This document shows, in pieces, positions 1-7,151 of a stretch of 17,203 bases of DNA. The position numbers and the translations under genes are program-made. The notes under the pieces were generated by a model, which made no database searches, had not been told where the DNA came from, and saw nothing but the letters and a program-made list of their open reading frames with translations. The number at the start of each line of letters is the position of its first letter. Position 1 is the stretch's first letter. Source of the stretch: Desulfobacula sp. (GTDB lineage: Bacteria > Desulfobacterota > Desulfobacteria > Desulfobacterales > Desulfobacteraceae); NCBI GenBank assembly GCA_027858355.1, contig JAQICW010000426.1:1-17203 (forward strand), read 5' to 3'.

Positions 1-76
1 CGCAGTGAAGCTTAGGCTTCCAAAATTTTCAAATTGTCGATCAAACACTATTTAATTTTTTTCGGAGTAAAACAAA
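1..76 (+). other. 5' leader of the PLP-enzyme gene; no gene seen
   Basis: This short AT-rich stretch precedes the first gene. A small stem (GAAGC at 7-11 with GCTTC at 16-20) could be the tail of an upstream terminator, but there is no clear T-run directly after it. GGAG at 64-67 lies 9 nt before the ATG at 77 and serves as its ribosome binding site. No convincing -35/-10 pair was seen. Confidence 0.4.
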
Positions 77-1300
77 ATGTCCACCAACAAACTTGATATA
101 TCCCTGGCACAGGAATTGGAAATCTTAAAACAGGAAGGAAGGGCTAAAGCCCCTGAAAGAATAATTGAACAATACCTTCCACCAAAGGGTGAAAAAGGAC
201 CCCGGTATAAACTTGTTGGAAGTAATAATGAGTTTATCAGGCTGAACTCCAATTCATATTTATCCCTTTCCAATCATGCTGAACTTGAAGCGGCGGCAGA
301 CAAAGCAACCCACAAATTTGGTGTTGGACCGGGTGCCGTAAGATTTATTGATGGAACCTTTATCCATCATGACCAGCTTGAAAAAAGAGTGGCCAAATTT
401 GTGAAAAAACCAGCTGCCAAAATTTTCAACTCAGCCTATACCTCAAACTGCGGGCTTGCCCTCACCATTTCCAATAACAAAACCCATTGGATTGGGGACC
501 AGCTCAACCATAACAGTATTATCAGGGCCATGCGAATCAGCAATATCCCAAGTGTTAACAAGGGCATTTTCAAACACAATGATATGGAAGACCTGGAACG
601 CTGTCTTGAAGAAGTTGCACCTGGCATGGACCGTGTTGTTGTCATATTTGACGGAATCTTCAGCATGCGGGGAGATCATGCCCCCATCCACAAAATCAAT
701 GCCATCTGCAAGGCATATGATTCAAAATTCAAGGATGGCGTAATCACTGTTGTCGATGATTCACACGGAATGGGTGCCTATGGAGAGACGGGCCGGGGAA
801 CGGCTGAATTTTGCAATGCCGCGCCTGATATCATTGTGGGAACCTTTGGAAAAGCCTTTGGGGTGAATGGTGGTTTTATTGCCGCAAGCACGACCCTTGT
901 CGAAGCCATCCGGCAAAAGGCAGATACCTATATCTATACCAACCCTTTGAGTGTTGCTGACTGTGCTGCTGCAATAAAAGCCATTGATATTTGTGACAGT
1001 GATGAAGGCCTTGCCCTGCTGAAAAATTTAAAAGAAAGAACTGCCCAGTTCAGGCAGGGGCTTGAGAGACTTGGAAAAGAATCAATTCCAGGTCCCCATC
1101 CCGTTGTTCCGCTAATGGTGAGAGATACTGGAAAAACCCATGATCTTGTAAAATATTTATTTGATCATGGTGTGCTGGTTGTGGGTTTGACCTTTCCCGT
1201 TGTGCCCAAAGGGGATGAAACCATCAGATTTCAAATTAATGCCTGCCATACATCTGCAGATATAGAATATGTTATTGAATTATTAAATACTTTTAAATAG
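77..1300 (+). CDS. Alpha-oxoamine synthase family PLP enzyme (Kbl/BioF-like acyl-CoA:amino acid C-acyltransferase)
   Basis: Fold-type I PLP enzyme of 407 aa, the usual length for a family that condenses an acyl-CoA with an amino acid, releasing CO2 and CoA, in the cytoplasm. Visible landmarks are the substrate-entry segment around residues 57-110 (NSYLSLSNH, then RFIDGT), the PLP-stacking histidine region DQLNHNSII (H145), the cofactor Asp/His motif VVDDSHGMGAYG (D227/D228, H230) and the Schiff-base lysine in GTFGKAFG (K259). The C-terminal block PVVPKGDETIRFQINACHT closely resembles glycine C-acetyltransferase (Kbl), so 2-amino-3-ketobutyrate CoA ligase is the best single guess. No threonine dehydrogenase partner is present, and BioF-like or signal-synthase roles cannot be excluded. 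GGAG at 64-67 supports the start. Its neighbour is a histidine kinase whose 3' end overlaps it by 8 bp on the other strand. Confidence 0.85.
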   Translation: MSTNKLDISLAQELEILKQEGRAKAPERIIEQYLPPKGEKGPRYKLVGSNNEFIRLNSNSYLSLSNHAELEAAADKATHKFGVGPGAVRFIDGTFIHHDQLEKRVAKFVKKPAAKIFNSAYTSNCGLALTISNNKTHWIGDQLNHNSIIRAMRISNIPSVNKGIFKHNDMEDLERCLEEVAPGMDRVVVIFDGIFSMRGDHAPIHKINAICKAYDSKFKDGVITVVDDSHGMGAYGETGRGTAEFCNAAPDIIVGTFGKAFGVNGGFIAASTTLVEAIRQKADTYIYTNPLSVADCAAAIKAIDICDSDEGLALLKNLKERTAQFRQGLERLGKESIPGPHPVVPLMVRDTGKTHDLVKYLFDHGVLVVGLTFPVVPKGDETIRFQINACHTSADIEYVIELLNTFK

Positions 1301-2033
1301 GGATTGTTACGATAAACTCAGCCCCTTTTCCATTGTCTGAATTTAACATCAGGGTTCCTCCCATATCCTTTAGCAGCACCATTACCCCGGCAAGTCCCAG
1401 GCCATGGCTCTTAATGGCACTCTCAATGGATGATCCCGTTGTAAAATAGGTTTGAAAAATTCTTTGGTGGTCTTCCGACGGAATGCCCCGTCCATCATCT
1501 TTTACTTTTAAAACCAGCAGTTTTCCCTCAATTTTCCCTGAAATCTCTACAAAAGAAGATCGATGCTTAAATGCATTTGTAACAAGGTTTCTTAAAATCT
1601 GTCTCACCTTGGCCTCATCAAGATGAACCACAGTTTTCCACAATTTGTGATCAAATGATAACCTGGTGCCACTGACCTGTACCACCTGTGCAAGCTCATC
1701 ATAGGTTTGAGTTTTTCGAATAACCTCTGCCACACCTGGATCAGAAAAATCAAATATTTCCATTAAAACAGATGTTACAAGGGCTGAGACTGGGAAATCA
1801 GAGGTGATGATAACGCCCTCCCTGGATCTTCCAAGCTCCAGTACATCATTCACAAGCCTTTGGGTGGTCAGTGTGTTTCTTATGATCCTCTTTAATACTT
1901 TAACTTGCTTTTCTGTCAGAGGACCATAAGAATCCTGACGGTTCAGAAGTGATTTTGCCCCGGCATCTATTACTGAAATGGGAACCTTTAGATCATGAAT
2001 AAGAATTTCTGTCTTAATGATGGTGTCTGGCAT
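1293..2033 (-). CDS. Small soluble sensor histidine kinase without a sensor domain
   Basis: A 246-aa kinase consisting only of the dimerisation/phosphoacceptor and ATP-binding domains. The H-box is at the extreme N terminus (LIHDLKVP, H13). The N-box is RNLVTNAFKH (N149, N153), the G1 box KDDGRGIP (about 178-185), the F region IFQTYFTTG, and the G2 box HGLGLAG (210-216). No membrane segment, PAS or GAF domain precedes it, so its input must come from a partner protein or another kinase. The start is well fixed: reading upstream in frame meets TGA at + strand 2067-2069 with no other start codon, but the Shine-Dalgarno is weak. The TAA stop at 1293-1295 lies inside the 3' end of the convergent PLP-enzyme gene. 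Its target is unknown; the UspA-receiver protein at 13393 is the only receiver in the window. Confidence 0.88.
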   Translation of the reverse strand: MPDTIIKTEILIHDLKVPISVIDAGAKSLLNRQDSYGPLTEKQVKVLKRIIRNTLTTQRLVNDVLELGRSREGVIITSDFPVSALVTSVLMEIFDFSDPGVAEVIRKTQTYDELAQVVQVSGTRLSFDHKLWKTVVHLDEAKVRQILRNLVTNAFKHRSSFVEISGKIEGKLLVLKVKDDGRGIPSEDHQRIFQTYFTTGSSIESAIKSHGLGLAGVMVLLKDMGGTLMLNSDNGKGAEFIVTIPI

Positions 2034-2242
2034 TTTTCTGTTAAACCTTTTAAAATCCTTGCAATATCAATCAATGATTTTATATATTGTAGCCGATTGT
2101 TATTAATTGACTACATTTTTTTTAAAAAACTATTAAGATCTTTTAAATCATAAATTTTGTTACGTGTGACCTTCAGGTTACGCGTGACCTTTAGGTTATA
2201 CGAGGATCAATCAAAGTTGTAAAGTATTTATGGAGTTTATTT
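2034..2242. promoter_or_regulatory. Divergent intergenic region between two histidine kinase genes
   Basis: About 209 bp of very AT-rich, non-coding DNA that must hold the promoters of both the minus-strand small kinase and the plus-strand PAS kinase. The only ordered structure I see is the 18-bp tandem repeat at 2159-2205. GGAG at 2232-2235 is the ribosome binding site for the kinase starting at 2243. I could not assign a convincing sigma70 promoter. Confidence 0.45.
2159..2205 (+). repeat. Tandem 18-bp direct repeat, 2.6 copies, with palindromic core
   Basis: The copies are GTTACGTGTGACCTTCAG (2159-2176), GTTACGCGTGACCTTTAG (2177-2194) and a partial GTTATACGAGG (2195-2205). The first two differ at 2 of 18 positions. 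The second copy with its preceding G forms GGTTACGCGTGACC (2176-2189), which matches its own reverse complement at 12 of 14 positions with a perfect ACGCGT core. The block lies 38-84 bp upstream of the PAS-kinase start, a typical place for tandem regulator binding sites. No regulator can be named. Confidence 0.6.
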
Positions 2243-4564
2243 ATGAACAACCATGCCAATGATATCAAAATACTTGAAAAGAAAATAAAAGAGCTTGAAA
2301 AGAAAAACAATGAACTTAATGGGATTATCAGCAACGCTCCTATCCCCATCTTTGTTCTGGATAAGAATCATAAAATCACCCATTTTAACAAGGCATGCGA
2401 GGAGTTGACAGGTCTTGCATGCGAAAAAATGCTTGGCACGGACCACCAGTGGAAAGCCTTCTATTCAAGCCACCGTCCCGTAATGGCTGATCTCATCATC
2501 GACAGATCGTCGGATGCCCAGATTGTGGAACATTATGGCAGCAAATACAATAGGTCAGCCAAAGCCAAAGATCAATTTTCAGCCACTGCTTTTTTCTCGG
2601 ATCTGGGTGAAGAAGGCAAGTGGCTTTTTTTCTGTGCATCCCCCATTACCAATGAAAATGGAGATATCATAAGTGCCGTTGAAACCCTTCAGGATGTCAC
2701 TGAAGAAAAAATTGCCGAAAGCAAAACCAGGGAATTATACCGAACCTATCGGAAAATCATGGAATTTATCCCTTATCCCATTGTTGTTTATGATGACAAA
2801 GGAAAGGTTTCCTATCTGAACCCGTCTTTTTCAACAACCTTTGGCTGGTCCCTTGAAGATCTCAAGGGCAAACCCGTTCCCTTTGTACCGGAAGCCCTTG
2901 AAACTGAAACCAATGACATGCTGGCCAAATTCAGAGAAGACAAATCCCTGGCCCGATACGAGACAAAACGCTTGACAAGGGATGGCACGGTTCTGGATGT
3001 GGTGATCTGGGCGGCATCCTATGAAAGATTTAAAACCGGCTTAACTGAAAACTTTGTCATTTTAAGGGATATTACAGCAGAAAAAAGACTTGCTGCAAAC
3101 AATAAAACCATTATGAGAATCTCGGCTCTCCTGCCGGAATATCCTGAGCTTGAAGATCTTATGAATTATATTTCAAAAGAGGTTAAAGGGATTTTAAACA
3201 CCGAAGGTGCGATGGTTCTTTTATATGATGAAATTACGGATGAGTTATTTTTCACGGGAGCCTCCTATGATAATTCAGATACTGAAAAAAGGGCAAAAAC
3301 ATTTCGTTTCCCGGCAGACTCGGTTTTGGCCGGAAAAATTATTAAAACCGGTGAATATGCCCTGGTAAATGATGTTAAAAAATTGGCCCAAGATTACCCC
3401 CAAAGAGATCAAACGCTGGGTTATCAGACACGAAGCCTTCTGGAAGTACCGATTAAAAGTGATGACAGAATCATTGGTGTTCTCTGTGCCATTAACAAAA
3501 AACAGAACCTGTTTGATTATAATGATATGGAACTTTTGACAATGATTGCAGGAACCGTTGCCATATCAATTGAAAATGCAAGGTTTTCAGAAGCTGTAAG
3601 GGAGGCATACAGGGATGTGGCTTCCATGAACCGGGCCAAAGGCAAAGCCATCAACCACCTTTCCCATGAGCTAAAGACGCCTGTAGCTGTCCTTAACGGC
3701 TCCTTACAGATCTTAAATAAAAAACTTGAGTCTATACCAGGTTTAAACGTCCATGCCACTTTGAACAGGATTGAAAGAAATCTGGACAGGATTGTTGATA
3801 TACAGGATGAGGTTGCAGATATCATGGAAGACAAGACCTATTCCGCCCAGAAACTATTATTAAAAATGTTTGAAGCCTGCCAGGACGAACTGGAAACCCT
3901 TATCCAGCAGAGTCTTTCTGCTGATCAGCTTGAACATTCCATCAGCCAGTTGATTGATGAAAAATTCGGTCCCAGGTCCATTAGTTACAGATCTATTAAT
4001 TTTTCTGAATATTTCAGTAAATTTTACTCTTCCCTTAAATCTGAATTTGAATTCAGGCAGATTAATATAGAAATTTTCATTGATGATAATCTGCCGACGC
4101 TTCTTTTGCCAAAAGAAATCCTAGATAAAATTATGGGTGGCCTTATTAAAAATGCCATTGAAAATACTCCGGATAAAGGTAAAATTCATATTTCCTTTAA
4201 AACAAAAGATTCAGGCATTCTTCTAAGTATCCATGATTTCGGAGTAGGAATTGAAGCCGATGCCCAAAAAAGAATCTTTGAAGGATTTTTTTCAACTCAG
4301 GAAACATTATTGTATTCAACCAAAACACCTTTTGCCTTTAATGCCGGTGGAAAAGGCGCAGATTTGTTAAGGATGAAAATATTTTCAGATCGACATGGCT
4401 TTACTTTGGATATGATATCGGAACGATGCGGCTTTCTTTTGAAAAACAAGGACACAAAATGCCCTGGTAATATTGAAGAATGTCCCTTTTGCCAAATCCA
4501 GGAAGATTGTTTAAATTCCGGCTATTCAATTTTTACCATATTTTTTCCTTTGGGGAAAAAATAA
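2243..4564 (+). CDS. Soluble PAS-PAS-GAF sensor histidine kinase with C-terminal cysteine cluster
   Basis: A 773-aa cytoplasmic sensor kinase with no hydrophobic membrane span. It opens with a short coiled coil (about 7-27). A first PAS domain follows (about 28-155, with the HRPVMADLIID segment), then a second PAS (about 168-283, ending in RDITAEKR), a GAF domain (about 295-448), a HisKA domain with SHELKTP (H475) and a HATPase domain: N-box GLIKNAIENTP (N637), G1 DFGVGI (665-670), GFFST (681-685) and G2 GGKGADL (702-708). Between G2 and the last strand is an insertion with five cysteines (C729, C740, C747, C750, C756), suggesting metal or redox sensing. GGAG 7 nt before the ATG supports the start. 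The 18-bp tandem repeats lie just upstream. PAS and GAF domains bind small ligands, haem or flavin in other kinases; the ligand here is unknown. Confidence 0.9.
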   Translation: MNNHANDIKILEKKIKELEKKNNELNGIISNAPIPIFVLDKNHKITHFNKACEELTGLACEKMLGTDHQWKAFYSSHRPVMADLIIDRSSDAQIVEHYGSKYNRSAKAKDQFSATAFFSDLGEEGKWLFFCASPITNENGDIISAVETLQDVTEEKIAESKTRELYRTYRKIMEFIPYPIVVYDDKGKVSYLNPSFSTTFGWSLEDLKGKPVPFVPEALETETNDMLAKFREDKSLARYETKRLTRDGTVLDVVIWAASYERFKTGLTENFVILRDITAEKRLAANNKTIMRISALLPEYPELEDLMNYISKEVKGILNTEGAMVLLYDEITDELFFTGASYDNSDTEKRAKTFRFPADSVLAGKIIKTGEYALVNDVKKLAQDYPQRDQTLGYQTRSLLEVPIKSDDRIIGVLCAINKKQNLFDYNDMELLTMIAGTVAISIENARFSEAVREAYRDVASMNRAKGKAINHLSHELKTPVAVLNGSLQILNKKLESIPGLNVHATLNRIERNLDRIVDIQDEVADIMEDKTYSAQKLLLKMFEACQDELETLIQQSLSADQLEHSISQLIDEKFGPRSISYRSINFSEYFSKFYSSLKSEFEFRQINIEIFIDDNLPTLLLPKEILDKIMGGLIKNAIENTPDKGKIHISFKTKDSGILLSIHDFGVGIEADAQKRIFEGFFSTQETLLYSTKTPFAFNAGGKGADLLRMKIFSDRHGFTLDMISERCGFLLKNKDTKCPGNIEECPFCQIQEDCLNSGYSIFTIFFPLGKK

Positions 4565-4572
4565 AAAAGTCT

Positions 4573-4602
4573 TTGACAAACCAGATAAAATTGAATTATT
4601 AC
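4573..4602 (+). promoter_or_regulatory. Candidate sigma70 promoter for the acyl-CoA synthetase gene
   Basis: A perfect TTGACA (4573-4578) is followed after 18 bp by TATTAC (4597-4602), a 4/6 match to TATAAT. The distance to the ATG at 4732 would leave a long leader of about 120 nt. The TetR-type palindrome just downstream would then overlap the start region. The -10 match is only fair. Confidence 0.35.
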
Positions 4603-4618
4603 AATCCAATGTGTTGAG

Positions 4619-4632
4619 ACTGAGCGCTCGTT
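4619..4632. promoter_or_regulatory. Candidate TetR-type operator (GAGCGCTC palindrome)
   Basis: ACTGAGCGCTCGTT contains the perfect 8-bp palindrome GAGCGCTC (4622-4629) with matching A/T at the outer ends. It stands out as a GC-rich island in AT-rich DNA and lies about 17 bp after the candidate -10. TetR-family regulators of acyl-CoA metabolism often bind short palindromes of this kind next to their promoters. No regulator gene is present in the window, so the assignment is inference. Confidence 0.35.
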
Positions 4633-4731
4633 TGTTTTTTTTACAATCTGGATAGGAGTTGCGTTGAAGTAAGCTGTACAAAAATAAATTAACTTTTTGT
4701 TTTTATCCTTTTTAATGAAGGAGTCTTTTGT

Positions 4732-6234
4732 ATGAACGATTTGCATAACCTGACTTTTTTTGACATCTATGAAAAAAACGCCCTCTATAATGGCAAGGCC
4801 TGCGCCCTTCACTGGGAAGCCATGGATACAAGCTATGCCGATCTTTTTGACCAAACTGCCAGGTTTGCCAATGGTCTCAAGAATCTGAACCTTAAAGCCG
4901 GCAGCAGGATTGCAGTTCTTTGCAGGAACCATCCTGTCTTTTTTCATCTCTTTGGTGCGGCATCAGCTCTCAACCTTGTACTGGTTCTCATTAACCGGCG
5001 GTTAAGCCAGGATGAAATAAGCTATATTATCGAAGACACCACCCCCTCTTTAATTTTTTCAGATAAAGAAATGGGAGATCAGGCAAAATCTCTTACCACA
5101 TCCTTTTCCTGCCTTAAACAATCCTATGTTGTTGATGGGGAGGATACCAATTTTTCAAACCTTTATAACTCCTCTCCTCTTAAAACTGCTGAACCCGGCA
5201 GCCCTTGTGATCCTTTTGTGATTATCCATACGGCAGCGATGATGGGCAAACCCAGAGGGGCTGTTCTTGGACAAAAAAACATTATTTTATCAAACCAGCA
5301 GATCATCCATGCTTTCGGGCTTGATAAAACCAAAACCTATTTAAATATTTTGCCATTATTTCACATTATGGGAATTAACCTGGGGTTAGGCATACTTCAA
5401 GCCGGAGGTAAAAATGTATTGCAGGAAAAATTTGACCCCCCTAAAACATTAGAACTTATCCAGGAACAAAAAATCAATCTTTTTGGTTCCTTTCCCCCCA
5501 TATTATCAAACCTTATAGATGCAATGGAAGACGGCAGTTATGATCTGTCAAGCCTTGAGATAGCAGCCGGGCTTGAGATGCCTGATACGGCAAAAAAATG
5601 GGAGGCCGCAACCCGGTCCAAATTCTGGACCATGTACGGACAGACCGAAACATCAGGCCTTATCACTTTTACCGAATACTTTGCAAAACCTGGATCAGCA
5701 GGTGTTATCTCGCCCCTTGCCAATATCAAAATTGCAGATGATGGAGACACGTTTTTACCCATCAATGAAACCGGAGAAATCCTCGTAAAAGGGCCTTTGG
5801 TTTTCAAGGGGTATTGGTATGCCGATGCGTTAAATGCCCATACCTTAAGAGGCGGCTGGCATCATACCGGAGACCTTGGAATGATAGATTCTGATGGATT
5901 CTTGTTTTTTAAAGGCCGAAAAGCTGAAAGAGAACTCATCAAACCGGGTGGTGAAAATGTTTTCCCGGCTGAAGTGGAAAAAGTTATTCTCCAGCATGAT
6001 GCCATCAAAGACGTATGTGTATTTGGTGTTCCGGATCCAAAATTTGGCGAAGGCATAAAAGCTGTTTGCTCGCTGAACCCAGGAGCTAACCTGACAAAGG
6101 ATGATCTGATAAAGTTTTGCGGATCTCTCATTGCCGGATACAAAAAACCAAGATATGTTGAATTTATCAATGAATTGCCCAGGGCAGAAAATGGCACAAT
6201 TGACCGTGAAAAAATAAAAGCTGAATATGGTTAA
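4732..6234 (+). CDS. AMP-binding acyl-CoA synthetase-like protein with atypical P-loop and A10 region
   Basis: A 500-aa member of the class I adenylate-forming superfamily, expected to activate a carboxylic acid with ATP and CoA. The fold is complete: GQTE (303-306), HHTGDLG (377-383), the hinge and A8 region GRK...IKPGGENVFPAEVE (from 395), and the C-terminal lid. Two signature sites deviate. The ATP-gripping loop reads HTAAMMGKPRG (166-176) instead of TSGTTGxPKG, and the C-terminal A10 motif reads NGTIDREKIK, with T489 where the catalytic lysine normally stands. Related HTAA-type synthetases may form a subfamily with its own chemistry, but I am recalling this and have not checked it. AAGGAG at 4718-4723 lies 8 nt before the ATG. 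It stands alone between the kinase and the transporter operon (151-bp gap downstream), so it may be co-regulated with the importer. Confidence 0.85.
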   Translation: MNDLHNLTFFDIYEKNALYNGKACALHWEAMDTSYADLFDQTARFANGLKNLNLKAGSRIAVLCRNHPVFFHLFGAASALNLVLVLINRRLSQDEISYIIEDTTPSLIFSDKEMGDQAKSLTTSFSCLKQSYVVDGEDTNFSNLYNSSPLKTAEPGSPCDPFVIIHTAAMMGKPRGAVLGQKNIILSNQQIIHAFGLDKTKTYLNILPLFHIMGINLGLGILQAGGKNVLQEKFDPPKTLELIQEQKINLFGSFPPILSNLIDAMEDGSYDLSSLEIAAGLEMPDTAKKWEAATRSKFWTMYGQTETSGLITFTEYFAKPGSAGVISPLANIKIADDGDTFLPINETGEILVKGPLVFKGYWYADALNAHTLRGGWHHTGDLGMIDSDGFLFFKGRKAERELIKPGGENVFPAEVEKVILQHDAIKDVCVFGVPDPKFGEGIKAVCSLNPGANLTKDDLIKFCGSLIAGYKKPRYVEFINELPRAENGTIDREKIKAEYG

Positions 6235-6385
6235 AACCCTTCTATATTTTTGTAAACACTGTTTTGCCTTGACACGCTATAGTTGATTTACTATTGATAA
6301 TTTTTAGAGTGAGTAATCTTTTTTGACAATTAACTTTTTTGGATGCAAGTTCTCTTTAATCTGACTTATAGAATTTGGATTTTAT
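6235..6385 (+). promoter_or_regulatory. Intergenic region with a possible promoter for the importer operon
   Basis: 151 bp of AT-rich non-coding DNA precede livG. TTGACA occurs at 6269-6274 with a weak TATTGA (6292-6297) 17 bp further on, and a second TTGACA at 6323-6328 has no acceptable -10. A small inverted repeat ATAGT/ACTAT (6279-6283 with 6290-6294) lies in the first spacer. Shine-Dalgarno support for livG is weak (GGAT at 6377-6380). Confidence 0.3.
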
Positions 6386-7147
6386 ATGGCACATTTAAAT
6401 ATTTCAGACGTTACACTCTCTTTTGGTGGACTTAAGGCTCTTTCCAATGTAGACATGAAGATCGAGCCTGGTCTGATCACATCAATCATCGGTCCCAATG
6501 GTGCGGGCAAAACCAGTATGCTGAACTGCATATCCGGTTTTTATCATCCGACACGCGGTGACATTTTTTACAAGGAGAAAAAGCTGACCCATGCTTCCCC
6601 CCACCAGATATCGACTATGGGGATTTCCAGGGCTTTTCAAAATCTTGAGCTTTTTTCCGGCCTTTCAGTTCTCGACAATCTTCTTTTGGCCAGGCACCAG
6701 AATTTAAAATACAGCTTTTTGCATGCTGTCCTCTTTTATGGAAAAGCCTCCCGCATCGAAGCTGAAAACAGATACTTTGTGGAAGGAATCATAGATTTTA
6801 TGGAGCTGGAGCCCTATAGGAAAAGACTTGTGGGCAACTTAAGTTATGGTGTCCAAAAAAAAGTCGAGGTGGCCCGTGCATTAACCCTGGCCCCGGATAT
6901 TCTTCTTTTAGATGAACCCATGGCTGGAATGAACCAGGAGGAAAAAGAGGATATTGTCCGGTTTGTCATGGATATTCAAAAAGAACGCGGCATTACTGTG
7001 GTGCTTGTGGAGCATGATCTCGGTGTTGTCATGGATATTTCAGACAAAATCTATGTTCTTGATTTTGGTGAGGTGATTGGTTCGGGAACCCCTGAAGAAA
7101 TTGCCCAGGATACTAAAGTAATTGAAGCTTATATTGGAGAGGACTAA
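6386..7147 (+). CDS. livG: Branched-chain amino acid-type ABC transporter, ATP-binding protein (LivG family)
   Basis: A 253-aa ATPase of the hydrophobic-amino-acid/carboxylate uptake family, acting on the cytoplasmic face of the inner membrane with LivF, LivH and LivM. Walker A GPNGAGKT is at 36-43, the Q-loop SRAFQN at Q85, the signature NLSYGVQ at 151-157 (LSYG in place of LSGG is common in LivG proteins), Walker B DILLLDEP at 171-178 and the switch histidine VLVEHD at H210. It is the first gene of the importer cluster and is followed after 4 nt by the acyl-CoA ligase, whose ribosome binding site lies inside its 3' end. Homologous cassettes transport branched-chain amino acids, urea, or aromatic and fatty acids, so the symbol marks the family and not the substrate. 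Confidence 0.9.
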   Translation: MAHLNISDVTLSFGGLKALSNVDMKIEPGLITSIIGPNGAGKTSMLNCISGFYHPTRGDIFYKEKKLTHASPHQISTMGISRAFQNLELFSGLSVLDNLLLARHQNLKYSFLHAVLFYGKASRIEAENRYFVEGIIDFMELEPYRKRLVGNLSYGVQKKVEVARALTLAPDILLLDEPMAGMNQEEKEDIVRFVMDIQKERGITVVLVEHDLGVVMDISDKIYVLDFGEVIGSGTPEEIAQDTKVIEAYIGED

Positions 7148-7151
7148 ATCT

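Noticed and set aside
4522..4947. 141-codon minus-strand frame across the spacer and the start of the acyl-CoA synthetase
   Set aside because: It overlaps two real genes and the spacer with the promoter, and its translation shows no family resemblance.
7122..7151. Upstream TTG start for the acyl-CoA ligase, adding ten residues
   Set aside because: It lies inside livG and has no Shine-Dalgarno, while the ATG at 7152 has GGAGAGG at a good distance and gives the family's usual N terminus.
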